A stretch of DNA of 64,000 nt from assembly GCF_025398315.1 (NCBI RefSeq), contig NZ_JAODOQ010000001.1, positions 4,588,001-4,652,000 of the forward strand. The letters run 5' to 3'. A program made the translations under genes and the position numbers. Below, one piece after another: positions 39,615 through 48,581 of this stretch; position 1 is the stretch's first letter; every line of letters starts with the position of its first letter. This DNA is from Shewanella phaeophyticola. Its GTDB lineage: Bacteria > Pseudomonadota > Gammaproteobacteria > Enterobacterales > Shewanellaceae. The notes under the pieces are model-generated. The model saw only the letters and a program-made list of their open reading frames with translations, was not told the DNA's origin and did no database searches.

Positions 39615-41199
39615 ATGAAATTATCATTTCGGTATCTATTGTTAATTGCCATGAGTTTGGTTTCATTAATCCCCATTTGTATTTTAGCGTTATGGAGCAG
39701 CCATAACGCACTTGACAATGAATACCGCACGGTTCAAGACAAGCATCTACTTTTAGCTAAAAATCTATCTCAGGCATTAGACCGATATAGTGTTGATGCT
39801 TTATCCATTTTTACTCATGCAACTGACTCTGTGGCACAACAAGATATTTCCCCTCATTTAGTTTCACTGCTTCAGGATATTGATGTTGAGTCTATCGGTG
39901 AGTATGACGCTCAAGGTCAGTTGGTTAATGTGTTATTTGGTCCTGAAAGTCTTCAGCCCGTTTCACTCACAAAAGGTGTGAACGTATTTGACCTTGCACA
40001 AATATCTCAAGCGACATTTACCGATGTGCAAAATCTGGGTGGCGAAACGCCTACTTTGTATATGGTCCGCAAAGACCAACAACAACGTGTTTGGCTAGCA
40101 GTAATGAACCCAGAATTTATTGATTTATTACAGTCTGCGGTTCAATTTGGCAAAGAAGGTCACGCCGCAATTGTTGACCGCAAAGGCAATGTGTTGGCTC
40201 ACCCAAACAAACAGTGGCAAGCCGACAGTAAAAACCTAGCTAAAGTCAATATTGTGCAACAGATGATGGCAGGCAATACCGGTGTGATGGAGTTTTATTC
40301 ACCAGCAGTACAACAAGATATGATAGCGGCATACACTGTGGTGCCAACAACAGGGTGGGGAGTGATGATCCCGCAACCATTAGTTGAGTTGTATGTGCGA
40401 GCCGGATCTGAAATTAACACGATTTTGTGGATAGCCGTGTGGTCATTTGTTGCCTGCCTTTTACTCAGTTGGTGGATGACGGGGTTAATTACTCGACTCC
40501 ATTGCCGCGCTCACCACGCAAGTGTGCGACCTAGCAGAACAGCAAACACAGTTAAGCCTTTTACCTAAGCAGCGCATTGAGACAAATGAGTTTGTGACCT
40601 TGTTTGACAGTTTTCATCAGATGTCTTTGCAAGTGATTAATAGTCAAAAAGATCTGACTAAAAGAGTAAAAGATAAAACGGCGGATTTAGCCAAAGCACA
40701 AGCGGCAGCTTTACATTTAGCTAATCATGATCACGTGACAGGATTGGCTAACCGTATGTCGATAAGAAATACCATTCAGCAACGCATTGATGCCAAACAA
40801 CCATTTTCCCTGTTATTTATCGACTTAGATGGATTTAAACAGATTAATGATACTTATGGTCATGGTGTGGGTGATAGCTTATTAACCCGTATTGGTCAAA
40901 ACGTATCGTCCAGTCTTGAAATTGGTGATATTTTTGCCCGTTATGGTGGCGATGAATTTGTACTACTTTTACAGCACGATAACCAGTGTGATATTGTTAA
41001 TCGTAAGGCTAAGCGTGTATTAGAATTAATTAAGCAGTCATATCAAATTAACGGTCACCAGTTAAACGTGAGTGCCTGTATTGGGGTTGCCCAATATGAT
41101 GGTACAGATAACGATACTGACAGCCTTATCCATCTTGCTGATGTTGCCATGTACCAAGCTAAGAATGCGGGTAAAGATCAGGTGATGCATGCGTGTTAA
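39615..41199 (+). pseudogene. Membrane Cache-domain diguanylate cyclase (GGDEF); frame broken once
   Basis: About 527 aa. Membrane helix (LLLIAMSLVSLIPICILALW), a periplasmic dCache-type sensor (about 35-270, with TTGWGVMIPQP), a second helix (ILWIAVWSFVACLLLSWWM), a linker, and a GGDEF domain with DHVTGLANR, FIDLDGFKQINDTYGH and an intact RYGGDEF. The frame shifts near 40490-40500, inside the HAMP-like linker: deletion of one base gives LITDSIAALTTQVCDLAEQQ. Predicted to make c-di-GMP in response to an external ligand. Adjacent to a pilin gene, hinting at surface attachment control. Confidence 0.8.
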
Positions 41200-41228
41200 C
41201 CAAACGTATTAAGGATGAAGATTTAATA

Positions 41229-41765
41229 ATGACTCGATTAGCTCAAATAACTCACCACACACAGGCTAGACCTAACGGCTTTACCTTAATTGAGTTAGTG
41301 GTTGTGATTATTATTTTGGGCGTATTAGCCGTAGTTGCAGCACCTAAATTTATTAGTTTAAAAAGTGATGCGTATGCCAGCTCAATGCAGGGTGTTGCCG
41401 CAGCCATTAGTAGTGGTAAAACCATGGTGTATTCCGCCTGTGTGATAAGCACCAGTTGCGATGAAACAGCGCCAGCAGGAGGTGGTAATGGCTCTGGAAA
41501 CAGTATTACTGTTGAGGGTGAGATTGTTATTTTAGCTTATGGGTACCCGCGCCAAACTGCAACGGGTATTGCTAGAATGATAAACATTGCTGATACCTCT
41601 GATGGTGGCGAATTCGAATTAACCACTTACACCTCTTCAGGTCGTACTGGCTTACGTATTCGCCCAGACGCCGACTACGACGCAAACAAGTGTGAAATAC
41701 GCTACTCACAGCCCTTAGCCGCTGGCGAGGAGCCACTAATCGAAGTGTATATAGATGAATGCTAG
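41229..41765 (+). CDS. Type IV pilin-like protein, MshA-type, orphan
   Basis: 178 aa from ATG 41229 (an upstream start at 41193 overlaps the cyclase gene). Prepilin leader ending in PNG, cleavage G/F, then FTLIELVVVIIILGVLAVVA, the class III N-terminal helix with Glu5. APKFISLKSDAYASSMQGV resembles MSHA pilins. Two C-terminal cysteines form a probable disulphide loop. No other pilus gene adjoins, so it would need the chromosomal MSHA or type II machinery. Confidence 0.78.
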   Translation: MTRLAQITHHTQARPNGFTLIELVVVIIILGVLAVVAAPKFISLKSDAYASSMQGVAAAISSGKTMVYSACVISTSCDETAPAGGGNGSGNSITVEGEIVILAYGYPRQTATGIARMINIADTSDGGEFELTTYTSSGRTGLRIRPDADYDANKCEIRYSQPLAAGEEPLIEVYIDEC

Positions 41766-41786
41766 TTAATACCTTAAGCTAATACG

Positions 41787-41819
41787 AATGCCATGAAGAT
41801 TGTTTCATGGCATTTTTGT
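41787..41819 (+). terminator. Rho-independent terminator after the pilin gene
   Basis: Perfect stem AATGCCATGAA (41787-41797) / TTCATGGCATT (41804-41814), loop of 6, then TTTGTT. Confidence 0.88.
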
Positions 41820-41983
41820 TTATAGCAATCATATTTATTGAGAGTTTAGGGGACAGATGACTTTCCCATGTCATTTTTGATGGTTTTCTTGAAATATTTG
41901 ATTCTAAGTTAAACTAGTAGAGGATTTCACTCAAAAATATGATATTTTCATTGAAAATCACTCAGCAAAAAACGGCCAATGTC

Positions 41984-42454
41984 ATGGATAAGAAAGACCT
42001 AAAGCTATTAGAAATATTACAGCGTAATGGCCGCATGGCAGTGTCTGAATTAGCCGACAAGGTTAATATGTCTGACACACCTTGTTTACGCCGTGTAAAA
42101 AAGCTGGAACTTGATAAAGTGATTGTAGGCTATGGTGCCCAAGTTGATCCCGCTAAAGTGGGGTTAAGTGTGGTGGTCTATGCGTCGGTGCGTTTGAGTG
42201 AGCACTCTGATGCGTCTACCGCATTATTTGAAAGCACTGTGGCACAATTGCCTGAGGTAATGGAGTGTTCAGTGGTGACGGGGGCGCACGATTATTTATT
42301 AAAAATCGTCGCTAAAGATCTTGTGACTTACGAACATTTTATTAAACAGTTTTTGGGTAACTTAAAATACGTATCTAATATTGAAACCACAGTGGTATTA
42401 AAACAAATATTTAGCCATAACGTATTACCTGTGGATTCGTCACCAATAGAGTAG
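41984..42454 (+). CDS. Lrp/AsnC-family transcriptional regulator
   Basis: 156 aa from ATG 41984 (MDKKDLKLLEILQRNGRMAV); the upstream ATG at 41939 adds an unlikely tail. Winged helix-turn-helix with SELADKVNMSDTPCLRRVKKLE, then a RAM domain with VTGAHDYLLKIVAKDLVTYE. Distinct from the regulator at 3648. No divergent partner; the target is unknown. Confidence 0.85.
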   Translation: MDKKDLKLLEILQRNGRMAVSELADKVNMSDTPCLRRVKKLELDKVIVGYGAQVDPAKVGLSVVVYASVRLSEHSDASTALFESTVAQLPEVMECSVVTGAHDYLLKIVAKDLVTYEHFIKQFLGNLKYVSNIETTVVLKQIFSHNVLPVDSSPIE

Positions 42455-42530
42455 TTCGCTTAAGTAGTATTGGCTATGCTCAGATAGCCAATACTTAAAT
42501 CACTTAATCATGATGCCGCAGTTAAAGCGA

Positions 42531-43178
42531 CTAACCTTGCTCCATTGACTCAATAAACTTGTTCGACTCTTCAATCGATTTATTCATTTCATTAATCAAG
42601 CTTGAAATGTCAGTTTGTAAGCTGGCAAACTCACCTTTAATGGCGCCAATCGCTTGCGCATTTAGATTATGCTTTAGATAGAGCATGTTATCTTTCATAG
42701 CGGTTAAAATCGGCGGCATTTTAGCTTCTGCACGACGCATACTTTTTACGAGCGATGAGTAAGCTCGTTTGGTTTCGTTCAGTTTATTTGTGCTATTGCG
42801 ACGTAAACTGGCTTTGCTGATTTCAGTGATCTCATCTTGCCATTCGTTAAATAATGCGTCGGCAACATCCTCTACTTTATCAATGCGGCTGGTGACTTCG
42901 TCGGCTGCACTTTGCGCAGACTCGTATTCGTCTTTTGCTTTGTTGTAGGCATCTTCTAAGTCGCCGCCATCAAATGCGAGCAGTGCTTGCATTTCTTCTA
43001 GGGCTGAACTGAATTGCTCTTGAGCTTCTTCTTGTGACTCTTTGGCGTTTTGAACCCGATTCACCATAATGTCGCGCTTGTGATAGCCGACTTTTTCCAT
43101 GGCACCGTAATAGGCGCTTTGACAACCGCTCAACAGTAAACTGCTACTTAATAGTGCCAGTGATATCCATTTTTTCAT
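42531..43178 (-). CDS. DUF2959 lipoprotein
   Basis: 215 aa from ATG 43178. Lipoprotein signal with lipobox LLSGC (Cys near 19), followed by SAYYGAMEKVGYHKRDIMV, the DUF2959 signature. The rest is long charged coiled coil. Predicted periplasm-facing lipoprotein of unknown role. The +2 residue is Gln, so outer-membrane sorting is expected. Confidence 0.82.
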   Translation of the reverse strand: MKKWISLALLSSSLLLSGCQSAYYGAMEKVGYHKRDIMVNRVQNAKESQEEAQEQFSSALEEMQALLAFDGGDLEDAYNKAKDEYESAQSAADEVTSRIDKVEDVADALFNEWQDEITEISKASLRRNSTNKLNETKRAYSSLVKSMRRAEAKMPPILTAMKDNMLYLKHNLNAQAIGAIKGEFASLQTDISSLINEMNKSIEESNKFIESMEQG

Positions 43179-43241
43179 CAATGTGTCTCTTTTTATTGTT
43201 TGAGGCGACAGCAATCTATGTGAGATTAGCTATCTGATTAT

Positions 43242-43466
43242 TTAACTGCCTGATTTAAATCTTGCAGCGTCGATAATGCTCCATAAATGGAACAAACCAC
43301 CAATAATGGCGGGGATCACTAAGACGAAAAAGAAGTAGCACGTGGCAGTGATACAGAAAAACAACAATGCCGCTAAAATACGCCCTTGTAAAAGCTGACC
43401 TAGGCCAGGGAAAAATAAACTTGCTACTGCTGCGAGGACATTACCCGCCGAACCTTGTTGAGACAT
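43242..43466 (-). CDS. Small membrane protein (TM2-like)
   Basis: 74 aa. Two helices around GLGQLLQGRILAALLFF, a TM2-domain-like pattern (short polar loop between two helices, PGLGQ). Ends with HLWSIIDAARFKSGS, typical of small TM2-like proteins. Upstream of, and oriented like, the DUF2959 gene. Function unknown. Confidence 0.6.
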   Translation of the reverse strand: MSQQGSAGNVLAAVASLFFPGLGQLLQGRILAALLFFCITATCYFFFVLVIPAIIGGLFHLWSIIDAARFKSGS

Positions 43467-43571
43467 TAATTTGCTCCATTCTTTTAGCGCTAATATGTTA
43501 TAACATTGTACGAAGTTAGTGGCTTAATACAAATGTTATCTCCACTAACGGACTATGAAATAAGGATTATT

Positions 43572-44576
43572 ATGCCCAAGAAGTTTGATTTCAAACCATT
43601 TGTCGAGTTTTTTACTGGTATTGGCCAGTTCTTACTGCACCTTAAGCAACGCCTCGCCGAAGACCAAATTAATATTCGCGCAGGCCATTTAGCCTATGTG
43701 ACTTTGTTGTCGTTAGTGCCCATGGTTGCTGTGACCATGTCGATGTTATCGGCGTTTCCGGTGTTTAAAGGCATTAGAGGTAAGATTGAAGGGTTTATTT
43801 ATAACAACTTTATTCCTGCAGCTGGTGATACGGTGCAAGTATATATCAACGAGTTTGTCGCTAACGCTTCTAAAGGCACGTTTGTCGGTATTATCGCGTT
43901 AGTATTTGTCGCCATTATGTTGATATCGGCCATCGACAAAGCGTTAAATAATATTTGGCGGATTACAGATAAACGTTCGTATGTAGTGTCTTTCTCAATG
44001 TATTGGATGGTGCTCACCCTTGGCTCTGTATTGATTGGTGCAAGCTTAGTGGCGACGTCTTATGTGGTGTCGCTCGAGGTGGTTACAGGCAGCGAATTAT
44101 CGGGCATTGTGCCGTGGATTGTTGAACGTATTCCACTGTTGTTTTCTGTGGCCTCTATATTGCTGTTATACATGGTGGTGCCAAACAAAAAAGTCCATTT
44201 TTTACATGCGCTACTAGGGGCGGTTGTTGCGGCGGTATTGTTTGAAGCGGGTAAAAAAGGTTTTGCTTTTTATGTGACGCAATTTCCTAGTTATGAAGCA
44301 ATATATGGCGCGTTAGCGGTTATCCCGATTTTATTTGTGTGGGTGTATTTATCGTGGATGATTGTGTTGTTAGGGGCAGAAATTACTGCCGCATTGCCAG
44401 AATATTTAGAAGAACTGGCGGTGATAGCAGAAGAGATGAAAGCCGAAATTTTTACTGAAGGTGAAGCATCAAGCGCAACAGATAAAACGCAGAAGATGAA
44501 TGTGCATGATCCTGTAGTTGCGTCATCACAGTCACATGACAAAGTAGTAAGCAACTCATCAATAGAAAAGTCTTAA
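43572..44576 (+). CDS. yihY: YihY/BrkB-family inner-membrane protein
   Basis: 334 aa from ATG 43572 (AAGGA upstream); an ATG at 43506 is less likely. Six to seven helices with INIRAGHLAYVTLLSLVP, IDKALNNIWRI and ALAVIPILFVWVYLSW, the YihY/UPF0761 signature. The old link to RNase BN is known to be mistaken for this family. First of yihY-dtd-yiiD, an arrangement common in Gammaproteobacteria. Acidic, Ser-rich tail. Confidence 0.88.
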   Translation: MPKKFDFKPFVEFFTGIGQFLLHLKQRLAEDQINIRAGHLAYVTLLSLVPMVAVTMSMLSAFPVFKGIRGKIEGFIYNNFIPAAGDTVQVYINEFVANASKGTFVGIIALVFVAIMLISAIDKALNNIWRITDKRSYVVSFSMYWMVLTLGSVLIGASLVATSYVVSLEVVTGSELSGIVPWIVERIPLLFSVASILLLYMVVPNKKVHFLHALLGAVVAAVLFEAGKKGFAFYVTQFPSYEAIYGALAVIPILFVWVYLSWMIVLLGAEITAALPEYLEELAVIAEEMKAEIFTEGEASSATDKTQKMNVHDPVVASSQSHDKVVSNSSIEKS

Positions 44577-44608
44577 TGGTTTTTTATATTCAATAATATT
44601 AGGTTGTT

Positions 44609-45046
44609 ATGATTGCATTAATTCAACGCGTCAAGCGTGCGTCTGTTACGGTAGATGACGAAGTAGTCGGTAAAATTGATCATGGTTTACTGGTGCTATT
44701 AGGTGTTGAGCGTGAAGACAATGCCGAGAAATTAGCTAAACTTGCTACTAAGGTAATGAGCTACCGGGTGTTTAGTGATGACAACGGCAAAATGAACCTC
44801 AATTTGTCACAAGTTGGCGGTAAGTTATTAGTCGTGTCGCAATTTACTTTGGCAGCAGATACCGCAAAAGGCTTAAGACCGAGTTTTTCGTGTGCAGCAA
44901 CACCTGAACAAGCTAAGCAATTGTATCTTGATTTTGTTGCATTTTGTCGCCAGCAAGGGGTTGAAACTGAAACCGGCCTGTTTGGTGCTGATATGCAGGT
45001 CGAGCTCATTAATGATGGCTCTGTGACCTTTAATTTACAGGTTTAA
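44609..45046 (+). CDS. dtd: D-aminoacyl-tRNA deacylase
   Basis: 145 aa. Hydrolyses D-aminoacyl-tRNAs. MIALIQRVKRASVTVDDEVV and VVSQFTLAADTAKGLRPSFS (catalytic SQFTLxxD region) are intact. The C-terminal Gly-cisPro motif, normally NDGPVTF, reads NDGSVTF here (Pro to Ser, TCT instead of CCT). That Pro normally excludes L-amino acids, so the change is notable unless it is a base-call error. Confidence 0.93.
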   Translation: MIALIQRVKRASVTVDDEVVGKIDHGLLVLLGVEREDNAEKLAKLATKVMSYRVFSDDNGKMNLNLSQVGGKLLVVSQFTLAADTAKGLRPSFSCAATPEQAKQLYLDFVAFCRQQGVETETGLFGADMQVELINDGSVTFNLQV

Positions 45047-45068
45047 GTGCAGGTGATAAGGAGTCGTA

Positions 45069-45551
45069 ATGTCACAAGACAATGTAATGCCAATGGGTAG
45101 TGGTTTTAGCGAACTGTTATCTCAATTACAAAATACATGGCATAGCACGATCCCTTTGAGCCAGTTTATGCAGGTTGAGCCGCTCAGCTTTAGTGGTACC
45201 GAACTGCAGGTCACCGCGCCATTAACCCCTAATATTAACCTGCATAACACCATGTTTGCCGGCAGTATTTATACCTTAATGACCCTAACCGGCTGGGGGA
45301 TGCTGTGGTTACAGCAACAAAGATTAAAATTACGAGGTGACATTGTCATCGCTGATGCAAGCGTAAAATACCTCAAACCTATTACCGCAGAGCCCGTTGC
45401 TAAAGTCATTTGGCCTAACACAGATATCTCTGGCTTAGCCGAGGGAGTTCGCGCGCAAGTGATGTTAGATGTTGGGCTGTATTGTAACGACTTACTGTGT
45501 GCTGCGTTTACTGGCCACTATGTCTCTATTCCTAAAACACCATCAAATTAA
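45069..45551 (+). CDS. YiiD C-terminal-type thioesterase (hotdog fold)
   Basis: 160 aa. Matches the thioesterase half of YiiD: INLHNTMFAGSIYTLMTLTGWG, then IADASVKYLKPIT. It lacks the N-terminal acetyltransferase domain seen in E. coli YiiD/FabY. Third gene of the yihY-dtd unit, 22 bp after dtd. A role in fatty-acid initiation or acyl-ACP turnover is possible by analogy. Confidence 0.78.
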   Translation: MSQDNVMPMGSGFSELLSQLQNTWHSTIPLSQFMQVEPLSFSGTELQVTAPLTPNINLHNTMFAGSIYTLMTLTGWGMLWLQQQRLKLRGDIVIADASVKYLKPITAEPVAKVIWPNTDISGLAEGVRAQVMLDVGLYCNDLLCAAFTGHYVSIPKTPSN

Positions 45552-45686
45552 ACCTTTCTATAAAATCGAACATAATTGCTAAAATATTCCGCTATTTTTC
45601 TTTTTTGTCGTTAAATATACTGATTCCATTGGTCGATCATGTAGAGACCTCACTGAATAAACATTACCAAACAGGTGGAATTACCG

Positions 45687-46279
45687 ATGAAAAAAGTACT
45701 AATGTTAAAATCGAGCATTTTAGGCGAATACTCACAATCTTCATCACTGGTTGATTATGCAAATCATCAGTGGAGCGAACAAGGCGTTGAAGTGACTGTG
45801 CGGGATATTGGCAACAAGCCAGTGCCTATGTTAGATGGCGAGATTGCTGCAGGTTTACGTGGTGGCGACAATTTGTCAGAGCGCCAACAAGCTGCAGTGG
45901 CACTGTCGGACGAGTTAGTTGCTGAAATTAAAGCCAATGACATCATTGTGATAGCTGCGCCTATGTACAACTTTAGTATTCCGACCACCTTAAAAAGTTG
46001 GATTGATTTTATCGCTCGTGCAGGTGTGACGTTTACTTATACTGACACAGGCCAGTGGGATTAATTGAAGGTAAGCGCGCGATTATTGTCACCACGCGTG
46101 GCGGCGCACATAAAGGCGGTACAACCGACCATGTCGTGCCTTATTTAACCACGGTACTGGGGTTTATTGGTATTACTCAGGTTGAAACAGTATACGCTGA
46201 AGCGCTGAACATGGTACCTGATGCAGCCGAGGCGGGTATTAGCCAAGCTAAACTGGCTATCGATGCGATTACTCTGTAA
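45687..46279 (+). pseudogene. azoR: FMN-dependent NADH-azoreductase AzoR; frame broken once
   Basis: About 198 aa. Flavodoxin-like FMN fold. Start MKKVLMLKSSILGEYSQSS at 45687 (FMN phosphate loop), IVIAAPMYNFSIPTTLKSWIDF (FMN ring contact), TTRGG. The frame breaks at the CC of 46052-46053; one more C restores TGPVGLIEGKRAIIV. Reduces azo dyes and quinones with NADH; likely a quinone-stress enzyme. A strong terminator follows. Confidence 0.87.
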
Positions 46280-46300
46280 ATGCTGAATGTTGGCTGATGT

Positions 46301-46333
46301 AAAATGCCCAAACCTAAACGGTTTGGGCATTTT
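46301..46333. terminator. Bidirectional terminator after azoR
   Basis: Perfect 14-bp stem AAAATGCCCAAACC / GGTTTGGGCATTTT, loop TAAAC. Symmetric A/T flanks allow use from either side. Confidence 0.9.
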
Positions 46334-46344
46334 ATTATTAGTAG

Positions 46345-46545
46345 GTAACCTCAGCTCTGGATAACAAACGCCTTTCAAGCAGTCCTTTGCCTTCCTCACT
46401 GCGTTGAATTAACTTGCAATAGGCTAGCTATTGACGCGTTAATTCGCCTTGTTAGCAAAACAAATCACAAGCTTGACAGTGGATTTTAGTCAATCTATTG
46501 ATTTATATCGTTATCAATACATCTCTTATCCAGAGTTGAGGTTAC
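46345..46545. mobile_element. MITE-like element with 20-bp near-perfect inverted repeats
   Basis: Left end GTAACCTCAGCTCTGGATAA (46345-46364), right end TTATCCAGAGTTGAGGTTAC (46526-46545), one mismatch. About 201 bp, non-coding, TA next to each inner border. Unrelated in sequence to the element at 29009. It forms the boundary between the core genes and the pigment operon. Confidence 0.75.
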
Positions 46546-46559
46546 GTAATAACAAGTCT

Positions 46560-47330
46560 TTAAAAATAGGTTTTTAAGTACTTTTTGGCATAACGGCGTA
46601 GTTTTTTATTGGCTGCATTGATAGCTAAATCTTCAATGACCGGTTTAAACTTATCGTTACCTGAGCTGGCCAGAGCTTTGGCTAGCCAGGCATAGGTATC
46701 AATGGCTAAACGGCTGTCGTCAAGCAGACGAGGTTGAGTTAGTTGTTCACTCAGCAGAGTTAACATTACTTCGTTATATTCTCGTTCATACATGACTCGC
46801 TTAGCGGCGATGCGGATTAATATTAGGTCATCACTGGCTAAAGCGTTGCTATATGCATTTAACCGTGGTGATAAATCGGCATGTGTCTGCGCGTGTAAAA
46901 TAGGATTCCAGATAGCGTATTGACTAATATTACTAATACCCTCGTTAGCATATTTACGTAATTTTTTATGATATTCACCCTCGACTATTTGCGTTAACGT
47001 AACACGATATTTCTCATTGCCAGAATAGCCTAAACCTTTAGCCAGCCAAGATGAATGATCGATAGCGTGCTTGTCAGTCGCGCTGGCTAAACTCTGTTTA
47101 AGCGATGCTTCTATCGCATCATATACTGCTATATCTTGCGGCTCTGAAATAATTAAGGTCTCAATGGCCTGTATTTGTTGAGCATGGCTGTCACTTTGAA
47201 AAATCGCCAAGTATTGCTGCTCTTGGACAAGGGGTTCTTGCGCACTGACTAATGAAGTGAATAGTGAACTCAATAATCCTACGGCTATCAGAAATCCATT
47301 GATTGCCATGCTTGTTACATTTTTGGTCAT
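46560..47330 (-). CDS. Exported helical-repeat protein with internal duplication, end of pigment operon
   Basis: 256 aa, AAGGA 7 nt before the ATG. Signal peptide (AINGFLIAVGLLSSLFTSLV, cleavage near SAQ). Two similar halves: SSWLAKGLGYSGNEKYRVTL...KKLRKYA (about 93-135) and YAWLAKALASSGNDKFKPVI...KKLRRYAKKYL (about 215-256). HEAT-like helical repeats are likely. It lies 24 bp after apeR on the same strand, so it is probably the last gene of the operon. Not part of the canonical ape set as I know it; a periplasmic partner for pigment export or assembly is one guess. Confidence 0.6.
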   Translation of the reverse strand: MTKNVTSMAINGFLIAVGLLSSLFTSLVSAQEPLVQEQQYLAIFQSDSHAQQIQAIETLIISEPQDIAVYDAIEASLKQSLASATDKHAIDHSSWLAKGLGYSGNEKYRVTLTQIVEGEYHKKLRKYANEGISNISQYAIWNPILHAQTHADLSPRLNAYSNALASDDLILIRIAAKRVMYEREYNEVMLTLLSEQLTQPRLLDDSRLAIDTYAWLAKALASSGNDKFKPVIEDLAINAANKKLRRYAKKYLKTYF

Positions 47331-47354
47331 GCTACGTCCTTTTAGAATAGTTTC

Positions 47355-48581
47355 TTAGTTCCAGCGTTTAAAAATCAGTGAGGTATTGATGCCACCAAAG
47401 GCAAAGTTATTACTCATAATATATTGCGTTTCAAGCTGGCGAATATCGCCTTTAATGTAATCTAGCTCGCCACATTCTGGGTCGACTTCATCAAGGTTTA
47501 AAGTAGGTGCAAACCAGCCTTCATTCATCATTTGGATACTGGTCCATGCTTCAAGTGAGCCGCAGGCACCAAGCGTGTGTCCAGTATAACTTTTGAGAGA
47601 TGAAATCGGTGTATTTGCACCAAATACACCGTGAGTTGCTGTGGTTTCTGCTATGTCGCCACGGTCTGTCGCTGTACCGTGCGCACTAATGAAACCAATG
47701 TCTTGCGGCGACAGCTTAGCGTCTTTTAACGCTAAACGAATGGCGACTTCCATTGTGTGTGCGTTTGGCTGGGTAACGTGCTGGCCATCTGAGTTGGTGC
47801 CAAAGCCGACAAGCTCCGCATAGATTGTTGCTCCGCGTGCTTGAGCGTGTTCTAGCTCTTCGAGTATTAACGTACAGGCACCTTCACCAATAACCAAACC
47901 ATCGCGCTGCTTGTCAAATGGGCGTGGGGTTTGCTCGGGAGTATCATTTTGAGTGCTGGTGGCAAATAAGGTATCAAATACCACGGCTTCTGTGGGACAT
48001 AACTCTTCACCGCCGCCGGCTAACATTATGGTTTGCATGCCATATTTTATGGCTTCGTAGGCATAACCTATGCCTTGGCTGGCAGAGGTGCAGGCGCTAC
48101 TTGTTGTATGGATACGGCCTTGTAAGCCAAAAAACACGCCAATATTTACCGCTGTAGTGTAGGTCATCATTCTGATATAGCTGGTGGCAGTAAGCCCTGA
48201 CATTTCACCAGTTTTGAGCATGTCACCAAAGCCCATAATTGGGTCGGTACTGCCGGTTGATGAACCATAAGCTACTCCAACTTGGCCTGAGCTCAATACA
48301 GGGTCGTTTAACAGCCCTGCGTCTTCTAATGCTAGCTCACTGGCGCGGGTTGCCATGAGCGACACCCGGCCCATTGAGCGAATTTTTTTACGCGAGTAAT
48401 ACGAGGGGACTTCAAAATCTTGCACGGGTGCGGCCAGGCGAGTATTTAAGTCTGGGTAGCGATCCCATTCGTCGATGCGGATTACACAATTATGCTTGGC
48501 TAATAAACTGGCTTTAATCTGTGGCCAGTCTTGACCCAGAGCAGAAATCCCGCCCATGCCCGTGACAACAACGCGCTTCAT
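47355..48581 (-). CDS. apeR: Aryl-polyene 3-ketoacyl-ACP synthase ApeR
   Basis: 408 aa FabF-like condensing enzyme. Catalytic triad intact: C164 in SSACTSASQ, H301 in HGTATDRGD and H335 in YTGHTLGACG. C-terminal NNFAFGGINTSLIF. The start overlaps the ketoreductase stop by ATGA. In the E. coli/Xenorhabdus system ApeR is the auxiliary homodimeric ketosynthase acting beside ApeO/ApeC. Frame intact. Confidence 0.88.
   Translation of the reverse strand: MKRVVVTGMGGISALGQDWPQIKASLLAKHNCVIRIDEWDRYPDLNTRLAAPVQDFEVPSYYSRKKIRSMGRVSLMATRASELALEDAGLLNDPVLSSGQVGVAYGSSTGSTDPIMGFGDMLKTGEMSGLTATSYIRMMTYTTAVNIGVFFGLQGRIHTTSSACTSASQGIGYAYEAIKYGMQTIMLAGGGEELCPTEAVVFDTLFATSTQNDTPEQTPRPFDKQRDGLVIGEGACTLILEELEHAQARGATIYAELVGFGTNSDGQHVTQPNAHTMEVAIRLALKDAKLSPQDIGFISAHGTATDRGDIAETTATHGVFGANTPISSLKSYTGHTLGACGSLEAWTSIQMMNEGWFAPTLNLDEVDPECGELDYIKGDIRQLETQYIMSNNFAFGGINTSLIFKRWN

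Noticed and set aside
46145..46399. 84-codon minus-strand frame
   Set aside because: Covers the azoR terminator and MITE end; composition is not protein-like.
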